Shown: positions 53,424-61,757 of the stretch, piece after piece
Position numbering within the stretch: the first letter of the stretch is position 1
Layout: each line of letters opens with the position of its first letter
Assembly: GCF_030159255.1 (NCBI RefSeq)
Contig: NZ_BSCT01000036.1
Location: 16,641-80,640, forward strand
DNA length: 64,000 nt
Direction of reading: 5' to 3'
Source of the DNA: Bradyrhizobium sp. SSBR45G
Lineage (GTDB): Bacteria > Pseudomonadota > Alphaproteobacteria > Rhizobiales > Xanthobacteraceae
Program-made: the position numbers and the translations under genes
Notes under the pieces: model-generated
What the model was told of the DNA's origin: nothing
The model's input: the letters and a program-made list of their open reading frames with translations, nothing else
The model's database searches: none

Positions 53424-53663
53424 CTACCCCATGAGACGGCCATTGTCGCGCAGGAGCCGAGCGCCTGCGTCGGTGACCGCGAGGACAATGCCGCCGCCGG
53501 CGGCCGGCGCGCGGGTGACGTAGCCGGCCTCGGCGGCATCCTCCCAGATCGTCAGCCGCGGACAACTCGTTCGCCAGGCCTCGATCACCTCGGCGCGGCT
53601 GCGCGGCGTGCGCGCGATCCATTCGACGAAGTCCAGCACCAGCGGATCTATCACCTGAGCCAT
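53424..53663 (-). CDS. Small winged-helix-like protein
   Basis: A 79-residue protein with a compact helix-helix-helix-strand pattern (IDPLVLDFVEWIARTPRSRA, EVIEAWRTSCPRLTIWEDA, then GGGIVLAVTDAGARLL) typical of a PadR/MarR-like winged helix. A GAGGTG site precedes the ATG. The upstream TauE stop is 8 bp away, and the GST gene follows: a likely three-gene unit. A regulatory or structural role is inferred only from fold appearance. Confidence 0.7.
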   Translation of the reverse strand: MAQVIDPLVLDFVEWIARTPRSRAEVIEAWRTSCPRLTIWEDAAEAGYVTRAPAAGGGIVLAVTDAGARLLRDNGRLMG

Positions 53664-53671
53664 GGCTCACC

Positions 53672-54436
53672 TCATTCCGCCGCGACGGAGCGCTGCGCGA
53701 GCAGCAGCAGCCAGCCGCCATAGAGAATGTAGTAGCTCGCGACCGCGGTGATGATGCGGTTGGCCCAGGTCCTGAACTGCTGCTCGCTCATCGCCTCCAG
53801 GATGCGGCGCGCCAGCGTGGTGCCGAGCATGGAGGCCGCGACGGCCACGAGCGCGAGCACGGGGTCGAGACTGGCGGCCTGGTCGATGATGCCGCCGAAA
53901 TAGATCAGCTTGGTGAGATGGCTCGCGACCTGGCAGGTCGCCTTGGTGGCCACGATGGAGCGGCGGTCGAACCGCGCGCCGAGGAAAAACGTGTCGAGCA
54001 GCGGACCGGACACGCCGGTCATCAGCATCAGCCCCATGCAGATCATGCCGTAGATGGCGCCCTGCCAAAGGCTGTCGGGATCGGGCTTCAATGAGGCCGG
54101 CATCAGCCGCGCCAGGAACGGCGTGACGCCGAGCAGCAGCAGTGCGGCCGGCTTGTCCGGCACGTAGCGCAGCAGCGACCACGCGCCGAGCGCCAGCGCG
54201 CAACCGACGAGATACACGGCGACCGGGCGCCAGCGGATGTGGCGGCGCCACAGCACGGCGCGCCAGCCATTGGAGGCCATCTGCGTGATCGCATGCAGCA
54301 CCATCGCCGCCGGCAGCGGCATCAGCGCGAGCAGCACCCCGATCAGGATCAGCCCGCCGGCCATGCCGAACAGGCCCGACAGGAACGCCGTCGCGACCAT
54401 CAGCAATCCGAGCGCTGCAATCAGGACGGGCGTCAT
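53672..54436 (-). CDS. TauE/SafE-family membrane transporter
   Basis: A 254-residue protein with about eight membrane helices and the family features SGLFGMAGGLILIGVLLALM (first repeat) and MTGVSGPLLDTFFLGARFDR (second repeat). ATG at 54436 with AGAGGAG upstream; longer frames would run into the LysR promoter. It is transcribed away from the LysR gene at 54529 with a 92-bp gap, so LysR is its likely regulator. Substrate unknown; distinct from the TauE protein at 670. Confidence 0.88.
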   Translation of the reverse strand: MTPVLIAALGLLMVATAFLSGLFGMAGGLILIGVLLALMPLPAAMVLHAITQMASNGWRAVLWRRHIRWRPVAVYLVGCALALGAWSLLRYVPDKPAALLLLGVTPFLARLMPASLKPDPDSLWQGAIYGMICMGLMLMTGVSGPLLDTFFLGARFDRRSIVATKATCQVASHLTKLIYFGGIIDQAASLDPVLALVAVAASMLGTTLARRILEAMSEQQFRTWANRIITAVASYYILYGGWLLLLAQRSVAAE

Positions 54437-54528
54437 GGCTGATCTCCTCTGGCCGCAATCTTGTCGCACTGGCGACGGCGGCACAAACCGAGTTATCTTG
54501 CCCTCCATCAGTTTTCCTGAGGGCTGTC

Positions 54529-55452
54529 ATGCGGCGGCTTCTGTTCCTGAACGGCATCAAGGCATTCGAGGCGGCCGCGCGCACCGGCAGCTTCGCGGCG
54601 GCCGGGACCGAGCTCAACGTCTCCGCGGCTGCGATCAGCCGCATGGTCAACCTGCTCGAGCAGCGGCTCGGCGTGGTGCTGTTCGAGCGCAAGGCCAATC
54701 GTCTGGCGCTGACCGCGGCGGGCCGCACCTATCAAGGCGGGCTGACGCCGATCTTCGATGCGCTGTCGAGCCTGACCGCGCAGATCATGGCCCCCTCGTC
54801 GATGCGCGTGCTGACGCTCGGCGTCGGGCCGACCTTCGCGATGAAATGGCTGATCCCGCGGCTGGCCGACTTTCGCAAGGTGGAACCGGACATCGAGGTG
54901 CGCATCACCACCGGCGGCGCGGCGGTGCCGTTCGGCGACGATTGGAGCTGCGGCATCCGGCTCGGCGACGGCGCCTGGCCGGGCCTCGTCGCCGAGCCGC
55001 TGTTCGCCGCCGACCTCGTGCCGGTGTGCACGCCGCGGCTCGCGGCGACGCTCAAGCGGCCGACCGATCTCAAGGGCCCCAGCCTGCTGCGGGTGTCCCA
55101 CGCGGCCGAGGACTGGCCGCTGTGGCTCAAGGCGGCCGGCGTCACCCGCGTGACCGCCCGCGGCACCGAGTTCCAGTACTACGGACACGCGCTGCAGGCC
55201 GCCATCGACGGGCTCGGCGTCGCCATGGGCATCCGCCCCTACATCGATGACGATCTCGCGGCTGGACGTCTGGTTGCACCGTTCGCGCTCACCGTCCCGA
55301 AGGGCGAGCGCTGGTATCTGGTCTATCGCAGCTTCCAGGCCGGACAGCGTGATTTCACCGCATTTCGGCGCTGGATCATCCGTGCGGCCGCGCAATCCGC
55401 GACACGGAACGCGCCGCGCAAGGATGCGATGAAAAAAGACGCCGCCATGTGA
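54529..55452 (+). CDS. LysR-family regulator, GcvA-like
   Basis: A 307-residue LysR protein: helix-turn-helix LFLNGIKAFEAAARTGSFAA and SAAAISRMVNLLEQRLGVVL (residues about 4-60), and an effector domain with FAMKWLIPRLADFRKVEPD, the stretch characteristic of the GcvA group. Divergent from the TauE-wHTH-GST cluster, which it probably controls. GcvA itself controls glycine cleavage, but no gcv genes are near, so only the subfamily is claimed. Confidence 0.9.
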   Translation: MRRLLFLNGIKAFEAAARTGSFAAAGTELNVSAAAISRMVNLLEQRLGVVLFERKANRLALTAAGRTYQGGLTPIFDALSSLTAQIMAPSSMRVLTLGVGPTFAMKWLIPRLADFRKVEPDIEVRITTGGAAVPFGDDWSCGIRLGDGAWPGLVAEPLFAADLVPVCTPRLAATLKRPTDLKGPSLLRVSHAAEDWPLWLKAAGVTRVTARGTEFQYYGHALQAAIDGLGVAMGIRPYIDDDLAAGRLVAPFALTVPKGERWYLVYRSFQAGQRDFTAFRRWIIRAAAQSATRNAPRKDAMKKDAAM

Positions 55453-55517
55453 ACCCGTTCACATTTGCCGCGACGTATTCATGCTGTCGTTGCCGTTCGG
55501 GACATCAGGACTGGGCA

Positions 55518-55730
55518 ATGACGTACTTGTATGAGGATTTCGCCATCGAGCCTTTCGAAGCAGGAAAAGGCTTATGGCACGCGCGGATCCGCCGCGCGGA
55601 CATGACTCCGGTGGTGATCAATGGTGTTTCATTCCCCTCCCTCGAAGTCGGCTTCGCATGGTCGGATGCGGACATGGCGATCGCCGACGCCAAGAGCCAC
55701 ATCGACCGGTTCCGCAAGCGATGGAGATAG
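55518..55730 (+). CDS. Small conserved hypothetical protein
   Basis: A 70-residue cytoplasmic protein starting MTYLYEDFAIEPFEAGKGLW with an AGGA site 9 bp upstream. It has a strand-rich first half and a terminal helix ADAKSHIDRFRKRWR. I recognise no named family. It stands alone after the LysR gene. Confidence 0.6.
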   Translation: MTYLYEDFAIEPFEAGKGLWHARIRRADMTPVVINGVSFPSLEVGFAWSDADMAIADAKSHIDRFRKRWR

Positions 55731-55914
55731 TGCGGCGAATTTGCAGCCAACGCAGGATATTCCGCGAACCCCGGGAAAAGACGGATAGCGCCGCGCGGAA
55801 CAATCTCGGAGAGTGAGGTCGATAAGAATCTACCGCCGCTCCCAACGGTTCCAAGCCGACATTCAAAACGCCAATTCGAAATGCCGAGTGTATTCGTAAT
55901 GCGGACTGCAATTC

Positions 55915-56097
55915 ATGGCTGAGCCTGCCCTCAAACACCTCACTTATTCGGTTCGCACGCGTTGCCCGGACTGCGATGCGGAACTGAGCATTCTCAGCGT
56001 CATCAACGGCCGCGGCGGCTCTGAGTATTGGGCCCTGCAATGCATCGCCTGCCACGGCGTTCATCTCGATATCGTCGACCCGCCTACCCGTCATTGA
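55915..56097 (+). CDS. Small zinc-ribbon protein
   Basis: A 60-residue protein with two Cys-x2-Cys knuckles, RCPDCDAEL and QCIACHGV, fitting one zinc-ribbon. No helix-turn-helix or catalytic part is visible. The ATG at 55915 lacks a strong ribosome-binding site. Function unknown; it could bind nucleic acid or protein. Confidence 0.55.
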   Translation: MAEPALKHLTYSVRTRCPDCDAELSILSVINGRGGSEYWALQCIACHGVHLDIVDPPTRH

Positions 56098-56296
56098 CCT
56101 GATCGCCGCAGCGCCCGGATCACCGCAGCGCCCTGATCATGGCATGCCTCCACTCCGGCGATCGCACCCCCAGGCGATCGCCGGCAGCATGCAGGAGTGA
56201 TCGTCCGACCGGCTGCTGCCACCATGCTGTCAGCAACGCAGCCCGTGCGGTACGGACACTCTTTCATGTCGATGCCATCCGTCCCATATTCGGGCC

Positions 56297-59200
56297 ATGG
56301 CGAAGACCCCCGACACTCCCAAGAAGCCCAGCCGCACGCCGAAATCCAAGGCGCATCGCCCGGACGTCCAGCCGATCGCGCCGGCGCTCGCCGAGCTGCT
56401 CAACCCCGCCATCAACCGTGGCGAGAGTGGAATCGGTTCATCAACCGGACTGAAGCCGCCGCCGGACAATTCCTGGGACCGCCGCAGCGGCGGTGAGGCC
56501 GCCGCGCATCGCGCGCGCGCCTCGACCAAGGGCAAGAGCGCCGACACGACGGCGCGCGACAGCGCGGATCGGACGATGCCGCTGCGGCCGAACCCGCAGC
56601 CGGCCGGCGGACGCGCCTCGCCCGCCGCCGATGACAACGGAGAGCTGACCGGCCTGTCCGAGGCGCCGCAGGCCAATTACGGCACCGCCGCCACCATCCC
56701 GACGCTCGATCCGGAGCTGGCGCGGCAGCTCGGCCTGCCCACCGCCGAGGACGACGACGAGGCGCTGGCCCGGCCACCGCGCAACAAGATGGAGGCGCTC
56801 GGCGTCAAGGCCACGGCGGAAGCGCTGGAATCGCTGATCCGCGAGGGCAGGCCCGAGTTCCGCAAGGACGACGGTTCGCTGCGGGTGTGGACCCCGCACC
56901 GGCCGCCGCGCCCGGAGAAGTCCGAAGGCGGCGTCCGCTTCGAGATCAAGTCCGCCTACGAGCCGAAGGGCGACCAGCCGCAGGCGATCAAGGAGCTGGT
57001 CGAGGGCATCGCCCGCAACGACCGCACCCAGGTGCTGCTCGGCGTCACCGGCTCGGGCAAGACCTACACCATGGCCAAGGTGATCGAGGCGACGCAGCGC
57101 CCGGCCATCATTCTCGCCCCCAACAAGACGCTCGCCGCCCAGCTCTATGGCGAGTTCAAGAGCTTTTTCCCCGATAACGCGGTCGAATACTTCGTCTCCT
57201 ATTACGACTACTACCAGCCCGAGGCCTACGTCCCCAGGACCGACACCTATATCGAGAAGGATTCCTCGATCAACGAGCAGATCGACCGGATGCGCCACGC
57301 CGCGACGCGCGCGCTGCTCGAGCGCGACGACGTCATCATCGTCGCCTCCGTCTCCTGCATCTACGGTATCGGCTCGGTCGAGACCTACACCGCGATGACC
57401 TTCGCGCTGAAGAAGGGCGAGCGCATCGACCAGCGCCAGCTGATCGCCGACCTCGTCGCCCTGCAATACAAGCGCACCCAGCACGATTTTACCCGCGGCA
57501 CTTTCCGTGTCAGAGGCGACGTCATCGACATCTTCCCGGCGCACTATGAAGACCGTGCCTGGCGCGTGAACCTGTTCGGCGACACCGTGGAGAATATCGA
57601 GGAGTTCGATCCGCTCACCGGCCACAAGCAGGACGAGCTGGAGTTCATCAAGGTCTACGCCAACTCACACTATGTGACGCCGCGCCCGACCCTGGTGCAG
57701 GCGATGAAGTCGATCAAGTCCGAGCTGAAGATGCGCCTCGACCAGCTGCATGCGCAGGGCCGCCTGCTCGAGGCGCAGCGGCTGGAGCAGCGCACCACCT
57801 TCGACATCGAGATGATGGAGGCGACCGGCAGCTGCGCCGGCATCGAGAACTACTCGCGCTATCTCACCGGCCGCCTGCCCGGCGAGCCGCCGCCGACCTT
57901 GTTCGAATACGTCCCCGACAACGCGCTGGTGTTCGCCGACGAGAGCCACGTCACCATCCCGCAGATCGGCGGCATGTTCCGCGGCGACTTCCGGCGCAAG
58001 GCGACGCTCGCCGAATACGGCTTCCGCCTGCCCTCCTGCATGGACAACCGCCCGCTGCGCTTCGAGGAGTGGGACATGATGCGGCCGCAGACGGTCGCGG
58101 TATCGGCGACCCCCAGCGGCTGGGAGATCAACGAGGCCGGCGGCGTGTTCGTCGAGCAGGTCATCCGCCCCACCGGACTGATCGATCCGCCGGTCAACAT
58201 CCGTCCCGCCCGCACCCAGGTCGACGATCTCCTGGGCGAGGTCCGCGCCACGGCGCAGGCCGGCTATCGCTCGCTGATCACGGTGCTGACCAAGCGCATG
58301 GCCGAGGACCTCACCGAATATCTGCACGAGCAGGGCATCCGCGTCCGCTACATGCATTCGGACATCGACACCATCGAGCGCATCGAGATCATCCGCGACC
58401 TCCGTCTCGGCGCCTTCGACGCGCTGGTCGGCATCAACCTGCTGCGCGAAGGCCTCGACATTCCCGAATGCGCGCTGGTCGCGATTCTCGACGCCGACAA
58501 GGAAGGTTTTCTGCGCAGCGAGACGTCGCTGATCCAGACCATCGGCCGCGCGGCGCGCAACGTCGACGGCAAGGTGATCCTCTATGCCGACCAGATGACC
58601 GGCTCGATGGAGCGCGCCATCGCCGAGACCAACCGCCGCCGCGAGAAGCAGGTCGAGTACAACACCATCAACGGCATCACGCCGGAGAGCGTCAAGAAGT
58701 CGATCGGCGACATCCTCAACTCGGTCTATGAGCGCGACCACGTGCTGATCGAGACCGGCGGCGGCACCGCCACCGACGACGCGATCTCGATCGGGCACAA
58801 TTTCGAGGCCGTGCTCGCCGATCTCGAAACCCGCATGCGCGAGGCCGCCGCCGACCTCAACTTCGAGGAGGCCGCGCGCCTCCGCGACGAGGTCAAGCGC
58901 CTGCGCGCCACCGAGCTCGCCGTCGTCGACGATCCCACCGCCAAGCAACGCACCGTGCAGAGCAAGGCGGGCGCTTACGCCGGCGCCAAGAAATACGGCG
59001 ACGCCGCCAATCTGCCCACCACGGCCCTGAAGGGCCGCGGCGGCCGTGGCGGAGCAAAATCCGGCGACAGAGACCCACTCGCCCCCCTGCTCGACGAACT
59101 CACCGGCGGCTCCTCACGCCGCACGGGCGGTCCCTCCTCTCCCTCCCCCCTTGCGGGGGAGGGTCGGGGTGGGGGGTCCACGAGTCCCGGCGGCCGTGGC

Positions 59201-59422
59201 GGAAGCACCGGCTCCAAAGTCCACAAGCCCCATCTCGACGAGATGCACGGCCCGGAATCCCTGCCCTACCGCCCCAACGCCAAGCTGCCGGCCAAGCCGT
59301 TCGGCGGCAGCAGCAAGATCATCCAGCCAACCAACTCGCGCGAATCGGGTCCGGAATTCGGCCCCGCGCCGCGCTCGACGGGCGGTGCGCCGGGCAAGCG
59401 CGGTGGATGGAAGAAGCGGTAG
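56297..59422 (+). CDS. uvrB: Excinuclease ABC subunit B with long N- and C-terminal extensions
   Basis: A 1041-residue UvrB (E. coli UvrB has 673), the damage-verification helicase of nucleotide excision repair. Residues 1 to about 213 are a disordered Pro/Lys-rich extension; the UvrB core starts at FEIKSAYEPKGDQPQAIKEL (about 215). Walker A is GVTGSGKT (about 248-255), the damage-probing beta-hairpin contains YFVSYYDYYQPEAYVP, helicase motif VI is QTIGRAARN, and a UVR domain ends near 876. The remaining about 165 residues are low-complexity and include an in-frame palindromic repeat (SPLAGEGRGGGS). The last 68 codons are duplicated at 60315-60521 beyond a toxin-antitoxin cassette. Confidence 0.97.
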   Translation: MAKTPDTPKKPSRTPKSKAHRPDVQPIAPALAELLNPAINRGESGIGSSTGLKPPPDNSWDRRSGGEAAAHRARASTKGKSADTTARDSADRTMPLRPNPQPAGGRASPAADDNGELTGLSEAPQANYGTAATIPTLDPELARQLGLPTAEDDDEALARPPRNKMEALGVKATAEALESLIREGRPEFRKDDGSLRVWTPHRPPRPEKSEGGVRFEIKSAYEPKGDQPQAIKELVEGIARNDRTQVLLGVTGSGKTYTMAKVIEATQRPAIILAPNKTLAAQLYGEFKSFFPDNAVEYFVSYYDYYQPEAYVPRTDTYIEKDSSINEQIDRMRHAATRALLERDDVIIVASVSCIYGIGSVETYTAMTFALKKGERIDQRQLIADLVALQYKRTQHDFTRGTFRVRGDVIDIFPAHYEDRAWRVNLFGDTVENIEEFDPLTGHKQDELEFIKVYANSHYVTPRPTLVQAMKSIKSELKMRLDQLHAQGRLLEAQRLEQRTTFDIEMMEATGSCAGIENYSRYLTGRLPGEPPPTLFEYVPDNALVFADESHVTIPQIGGMFRGDFRRKATLAEYGFRLPSCMDNRPLRFEEWDMMRPQTVAVSATPSGWEINEAGGVFVEQVIRPTGLIDPPVNIRPARTQVDDLLGEVRATAQAGYRSLITVLTKRMAEDLTEYLHEQGIRVRYMHSDIDTIERIEIIRDLRLGAFDALVGINLLREGLDIPECALVAILDADKEGFLRSETSLIQTIGRAARNVDGKVILYADQMTGSMERAIAETNRRREKQVEYNTINGITPESVKKSIGDILNSVYERDHVLIETGGGTATDDAISIGHNFEAVLADLETRMREAAADLNFEEAARLRDEVKRLRATELAVVDDPTAKQRTVQSKAGAYAGAKKYGDAANLPTTALKGRGGRGGAKSGDRDPLAPLLDELTGGSSRRTGGPSSPSPLAGEGRGGGSTSPGGRGGSTGSKVHKPHLDEMHGPESLPYRPNAKLPAKPFGGSSKIIQPTNSRESGPEFGPAPRSTGGAPGKRGGWKKR
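59137..59177 (+). repeat. Palindromic repeat inserted in frame in uvrB
   Basis: A perfect 9-bp stem CCCTCCCCC / GGGGGAGGG (59141-59163) followed by GGGGTGGGGGGT, the same flavour as the intergenic palindrome at 46844-46882. It is read through in the uvrB frame as SPSPLAGEGRGGGS, in the disordered C-terminal tail. Confidence 0.65.
59216..59420 (+). repeat. 205-bp direct repeat, left copy (uvrB 3' end)
   Basis: The final 68 codons of uvrB. It matches 60315-60519 at 200 of 205 positions with no gaps. Together with the right copy it brackets the 894-bp toxin-antitoxin cassette. The stop here is TAG; the right copy ends TGA. Confidence 0.95.
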
Positions 59423-59633
59423 CCGGCAGAGCAAAGCAGCGACCTACACAAGGCTTTCCGAAGCAGCGCTGCAGCAATGGTTGACCGGCGCAATGGCCTC
59501 TCGATCGCGCCACGCACACCACCGCGATCCGGAAGCCGTGCAGCGGCCGTCGATATCTCCACCTCGCTCTTGGTGGTCCAATGGATGGGGGTTTCGCTCC
59601 GCGCCTCGGAACGACGACAAGACCACATTGAAG

Positions 59634-59657
59634 AAGGGTAACACATGTGTTACCCTT
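59634..59657. promoter_or_regulatory. 24-bp palindromic operator of the toxin-antitoxin cassette
   Basis: A perfect 24-bp palindrome with half-site AAGGGTAACACA, centred between 59645 and 59646. It lies just 4 bp before the toxin start codon. The antitoxin of such modules usually represses by binding a palindrome at this place. Confidence 0.8.
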
Positions 59658-59661
59658 GGAT

Positions 59662-59987
59662 ATGATTGAAATCCGCTATTTCGCCGGTGCGGATGGGGAA
59701 GAGCCCTTCGCGGATTGGTTCACCGATTTGGAAGCAGTTGCTCGCGCAAGGTGACGAGAGCGATTGCTCGTATGGAGCATGGCAACTTCTCCAACGTCAA
59801 ACCAGTCGGGGAAGGCGTGCTGGAATATCGGATCGATTTTGGGCCTGGCTACCGGGTCTATTTCGGGCGAGATGGCAATACTCTGGTGATCCTTTTGACC
59901 GGCGGTACAAAGAAGCGGCAACAGCGCGATATCGAAACAGCTCGCACCTATTGGCGGGACTACAAGCAGACCAAGTCGAGACGCTGA
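59662..59987 (+). pseudogene. HigB/RelE-like toxin (HI1419 type), frameshifted
   Basis: Reading from the ATG at 59662 gives MIEIRYFAGADGEEPFADWF and continues to a TGA at about 59752, after 30 codons. The family sequence continues in another frame from 59751: VTRAIARMEHGNFSNVKPVG, VLEYRIDFGPGYRVYFGRDG and ILLTGGTKKRQQRDIETART, ending at 59987. One base is missing at the join (reading would need to step back one base). Rejoined it is about 108 residues, the normal length for this toxin family, with the basic C-terminal residues of the RNase intact. An ATG at 59715 could make only a 90-residue form lacking the N terminus. The antitoxin follows 6 bp later. Confidence 0.75.
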
Positions 59988-59993
59988 GCGGAG

Positions 59994-60311
59994 ATGCTGA
60001 TGGCAAAGACGAAGAGCTTCAAGGAGCTGGTCCAGAGCCAGGCCAAGGCCGACAAGGCCTTTGCCGAGGCGCTGCTTCGCGAGGGCATCGACGCGATGCT
60101 CAGCGGTGACATGGAAACAGGAAAGGTGATCCTGCGAGACTACATCAAGGCAACCGTGGGTTTCGAGAAATTGGGCGAAGCAATCGACACACCACCCAAG
60201 AGCCTGATCCGCATGTTCGGACCTCAAGGAAATCCGCAAGCCAGGAACCTGTTTAGTGTGATCGGCTATTTGCAGAAGCAAGCCGGCCTGCAGCTTCACG
60301 TCACGGGCTAG
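59994..60311 (+). CDS. HigA-like antitoxin (COG3636, HI1420 type)
   Basis: A 105-residue protein: N-terminal helices with KAFAEALLREGIDAMLSGDM, then a helix-turn-helix TVGFEKLGEAIDTPPKSLIR (about residues 54-73), and conserved MFGPQGNPQARNLFSVIGYL. A GGAG precedes two ATGs; the second (60000) has better spacing. It is the antitoxin partner of the toxin gene immediately upstream and likely represses the pair through the 24-bp palindrome. It appears intact although the toxin is frameshifted. Confidence 0.88.
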   Translation: MLMAKTKSFKELVQSQAKADKAFAEALLREGIDAMLSGDMETGKVILRDYIKATVGFEKLGEAIDTPPKSLIRMFGPQGNPQARNLFSVIGYLQKQAGLQLHVTG

Positions 60312-60314
60312 CGA

Positions 60315-60521
60315 AAAGTCCACAAGCCCCATCTCGACGAGATGCACGGCCCGGAGTCCCTGCCCTACCGCCCAAACGCCAAGCTGCCGGCCAAGCCGTT
60401 CGGCGGCAGCAGCAAGATCATCCAGCCAACCAACTCGCGCGAATCGGGTCCGGAATTCGGCCCCGCGCCGCGCTCGACGGGCGGCGCGCCGGGCAAGCGC
60501 GGCGGGTGGAAGAAGCGGTGA
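60315..60521 (+). pseudogene. Detached copy of the uvrB 3' end (right direct repeat)
   Basis: Encodes KVHKPHLDEMHGPESLPYRP and on to GGAPGKRGGWKKR followed by TGA, the same 68 residues as the uvrB C terminus, but has no start or upstream uvrB sequence. It begins 3 bp after the antitoxin stop. Its five differences from the left copy all fall at third codon positions and are synonymous. It is best explained as the original chromosomal uvrB end displaced by integration, or an imported end. Confidence 0.93.
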
Positions 60522-60590
60522 TCGCGCGTTGAAGCGTGCGGGCCCACGCCGGAGCACACAGCGGTCGCCACGCGATCACATCGCCCAGAC

Positions 60591-61757
60591 TCAGCTCGAG
60601 ACGGCGGTCTTCTGGTCGGTGATTTCGGAGAACGCCGGCTGCAGCCCGGGGCTCGCATCGACGTCGCGACGCTGCCCGGCGAGCTCGATGACACCGGCAG
60701 CGGGGCGCGGCTCGACGCGGTTGCGTCCGGATTGCTTGGCCCGGTACATGGCCTCGTCGGCATCCGTCAGGAGCGTCTCGATCGAAGGCGCCGCAGAGCC
60801 GGTCGTCGCCCACCCGATGCTCGCGGTGACGCTCAGCCGGTCGCCTGCGATGATCGGACATGCCGTCTCGATCCGTGCGCGCAGATGCTCGGCCATCGCG
60901 AATGCGTCGGCCGCGCCGGTGTCCGGCAGCAGGACCACGATCTCCTCGCCGCCGATCCTGGCCACGCTATCCGTGACGCGAACGGATCCCGCGATCGTCG
61001 CCGCGACCGCAACCAGCGTCTCGTCGCCCCCTTTGTGCCCATGGCGGTCATTGACGGATTTGAAACGGTCCACATCGATGAACAGCAATGAGACCGGGCT
61101 GCGCCCGGCCTCTGACAACACCCGGCCGCTGCGCGCCATGAACGCCGGCCGGTTGAGCAGGCCGGTCAGGCTGTCGTGGCTGGCGGCATATTCGAGCTGT
61201 CTCCTGCCGAGCTCGATCCTGCGCAGGAAAGCGGCGGTCCGAAAGTTGTAGCAGTGGTACAGCGCGCCCGTGGCCGCCAGACCGAAGCAGAACGTCGCCA
61301 GCGCATTCTCGGACAGCACGATGCCGCCCGCGACATACGACATGATGATGATCGCTTCGGTGACGACGATCGTGGCCCATCCTGCGCGCGATCCAAGCAA
61401 CAGGAATGTTCCTCCAGCATGCGCGAAGAACCAGACGTAGCGCAGCTCATCCCCGGGCATGCTGTAGAGCGCAATCAGAAACAGCACATAGGTGTTGCCC
61501 GCAGCGGTCCAGGCGAGCGGCTTCGACCATTGCGGCCTGAGGTGGAGAAGCGCCGCGGTGACGATTCCGACGGCCATGCTGCCGAGATTGGCCATGAACA
61601 TCGAGGGGGAGAGCCAGATCAGGCCGAGCGTCGCCGAGATGTCGAACACGGCCGTGAACACCGCCGTGACCAGGGCGACGAGCAGGGAGAACATCCTCTT
61701 GAACTCGTCGTGCTCGGCCGACGAGCTCGACGCGGAAGATATCGTCCATCCCGTCAT
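60591..61757 (-). CDS. Membrane-anchored diguanylate cyclase
   Basis: A 388-residue protein. The N-terminal half (about 20-180) has six or so membrane helices with no recognised sensory domain. The GGDEF domain occupies about 190-350: HDSLTGLLNRPAF, LLFIDVDRFKSVNDRHGHKG and the active site ARIGGEEIVVLLP. A product-inhibition site R-x-x-D (RVTD) is present five residues upstream of GGEE, so it should be an active cyclase with feedback control. Makes c-di-GMP; no EAL domain. Faces the uvrB cassette. Confidence 0.92.
   Translation of the reverse strand: MTGWTISSASSSSAEHDEFKRMFSLLVALVTAVFTAVFDISATLGLIWLSPSMFMANLGSMAVGIVTAALLHLRPQWSKPLAWTAAGNTYVLFLIALYSMPGDELRYVWFFAHAGGTFLLLGSRAGWATIVVTEAIIIMSYVAGGIVLSENALATFCFGLAATGALYHCYNFRTAAFLRRIELGRRQLEYAASHDSLTGLLNRPAFMARSGRVLSEAGRSPVSLLFIDVDRFKSVNDRHGHKGGDETLVAVAATIAGSVRVTDSVARIGGEEIVVLLPDTGAADAFAMAEHLRARIETACPIIAGDRLSVTASIGWATTGSAAPSIETLLTDADEAMYRAKQSGRNRVEPRPAAGVIELAGQRRDVDASPGLQPAFSEITDQKTAVSS

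Noticed and set aside
56100..56140. Tandem repeat of GATC-CCGCAGCGCCC upstream of uvrB as a regulatory site
   Set aside because: Two copies of about 18 bp are visible, but nothing links them to SOS control and no alphaproteobacterial LexA box (GAAC-N7-GAAC type) is apparent nearby.
57665..58948. A 427-codon minus-strand frame within uvrB
   Set aside because: It mirrors uvrB codon structure and has no motif.
59740..59760. Programmed -1 frameshifting in the toxin gene
   Set aside because: No X-XXY-YYZ slippery heptamer and no obvious downstream structure; a mutation or sequence error is simpler. Not fully excluded.
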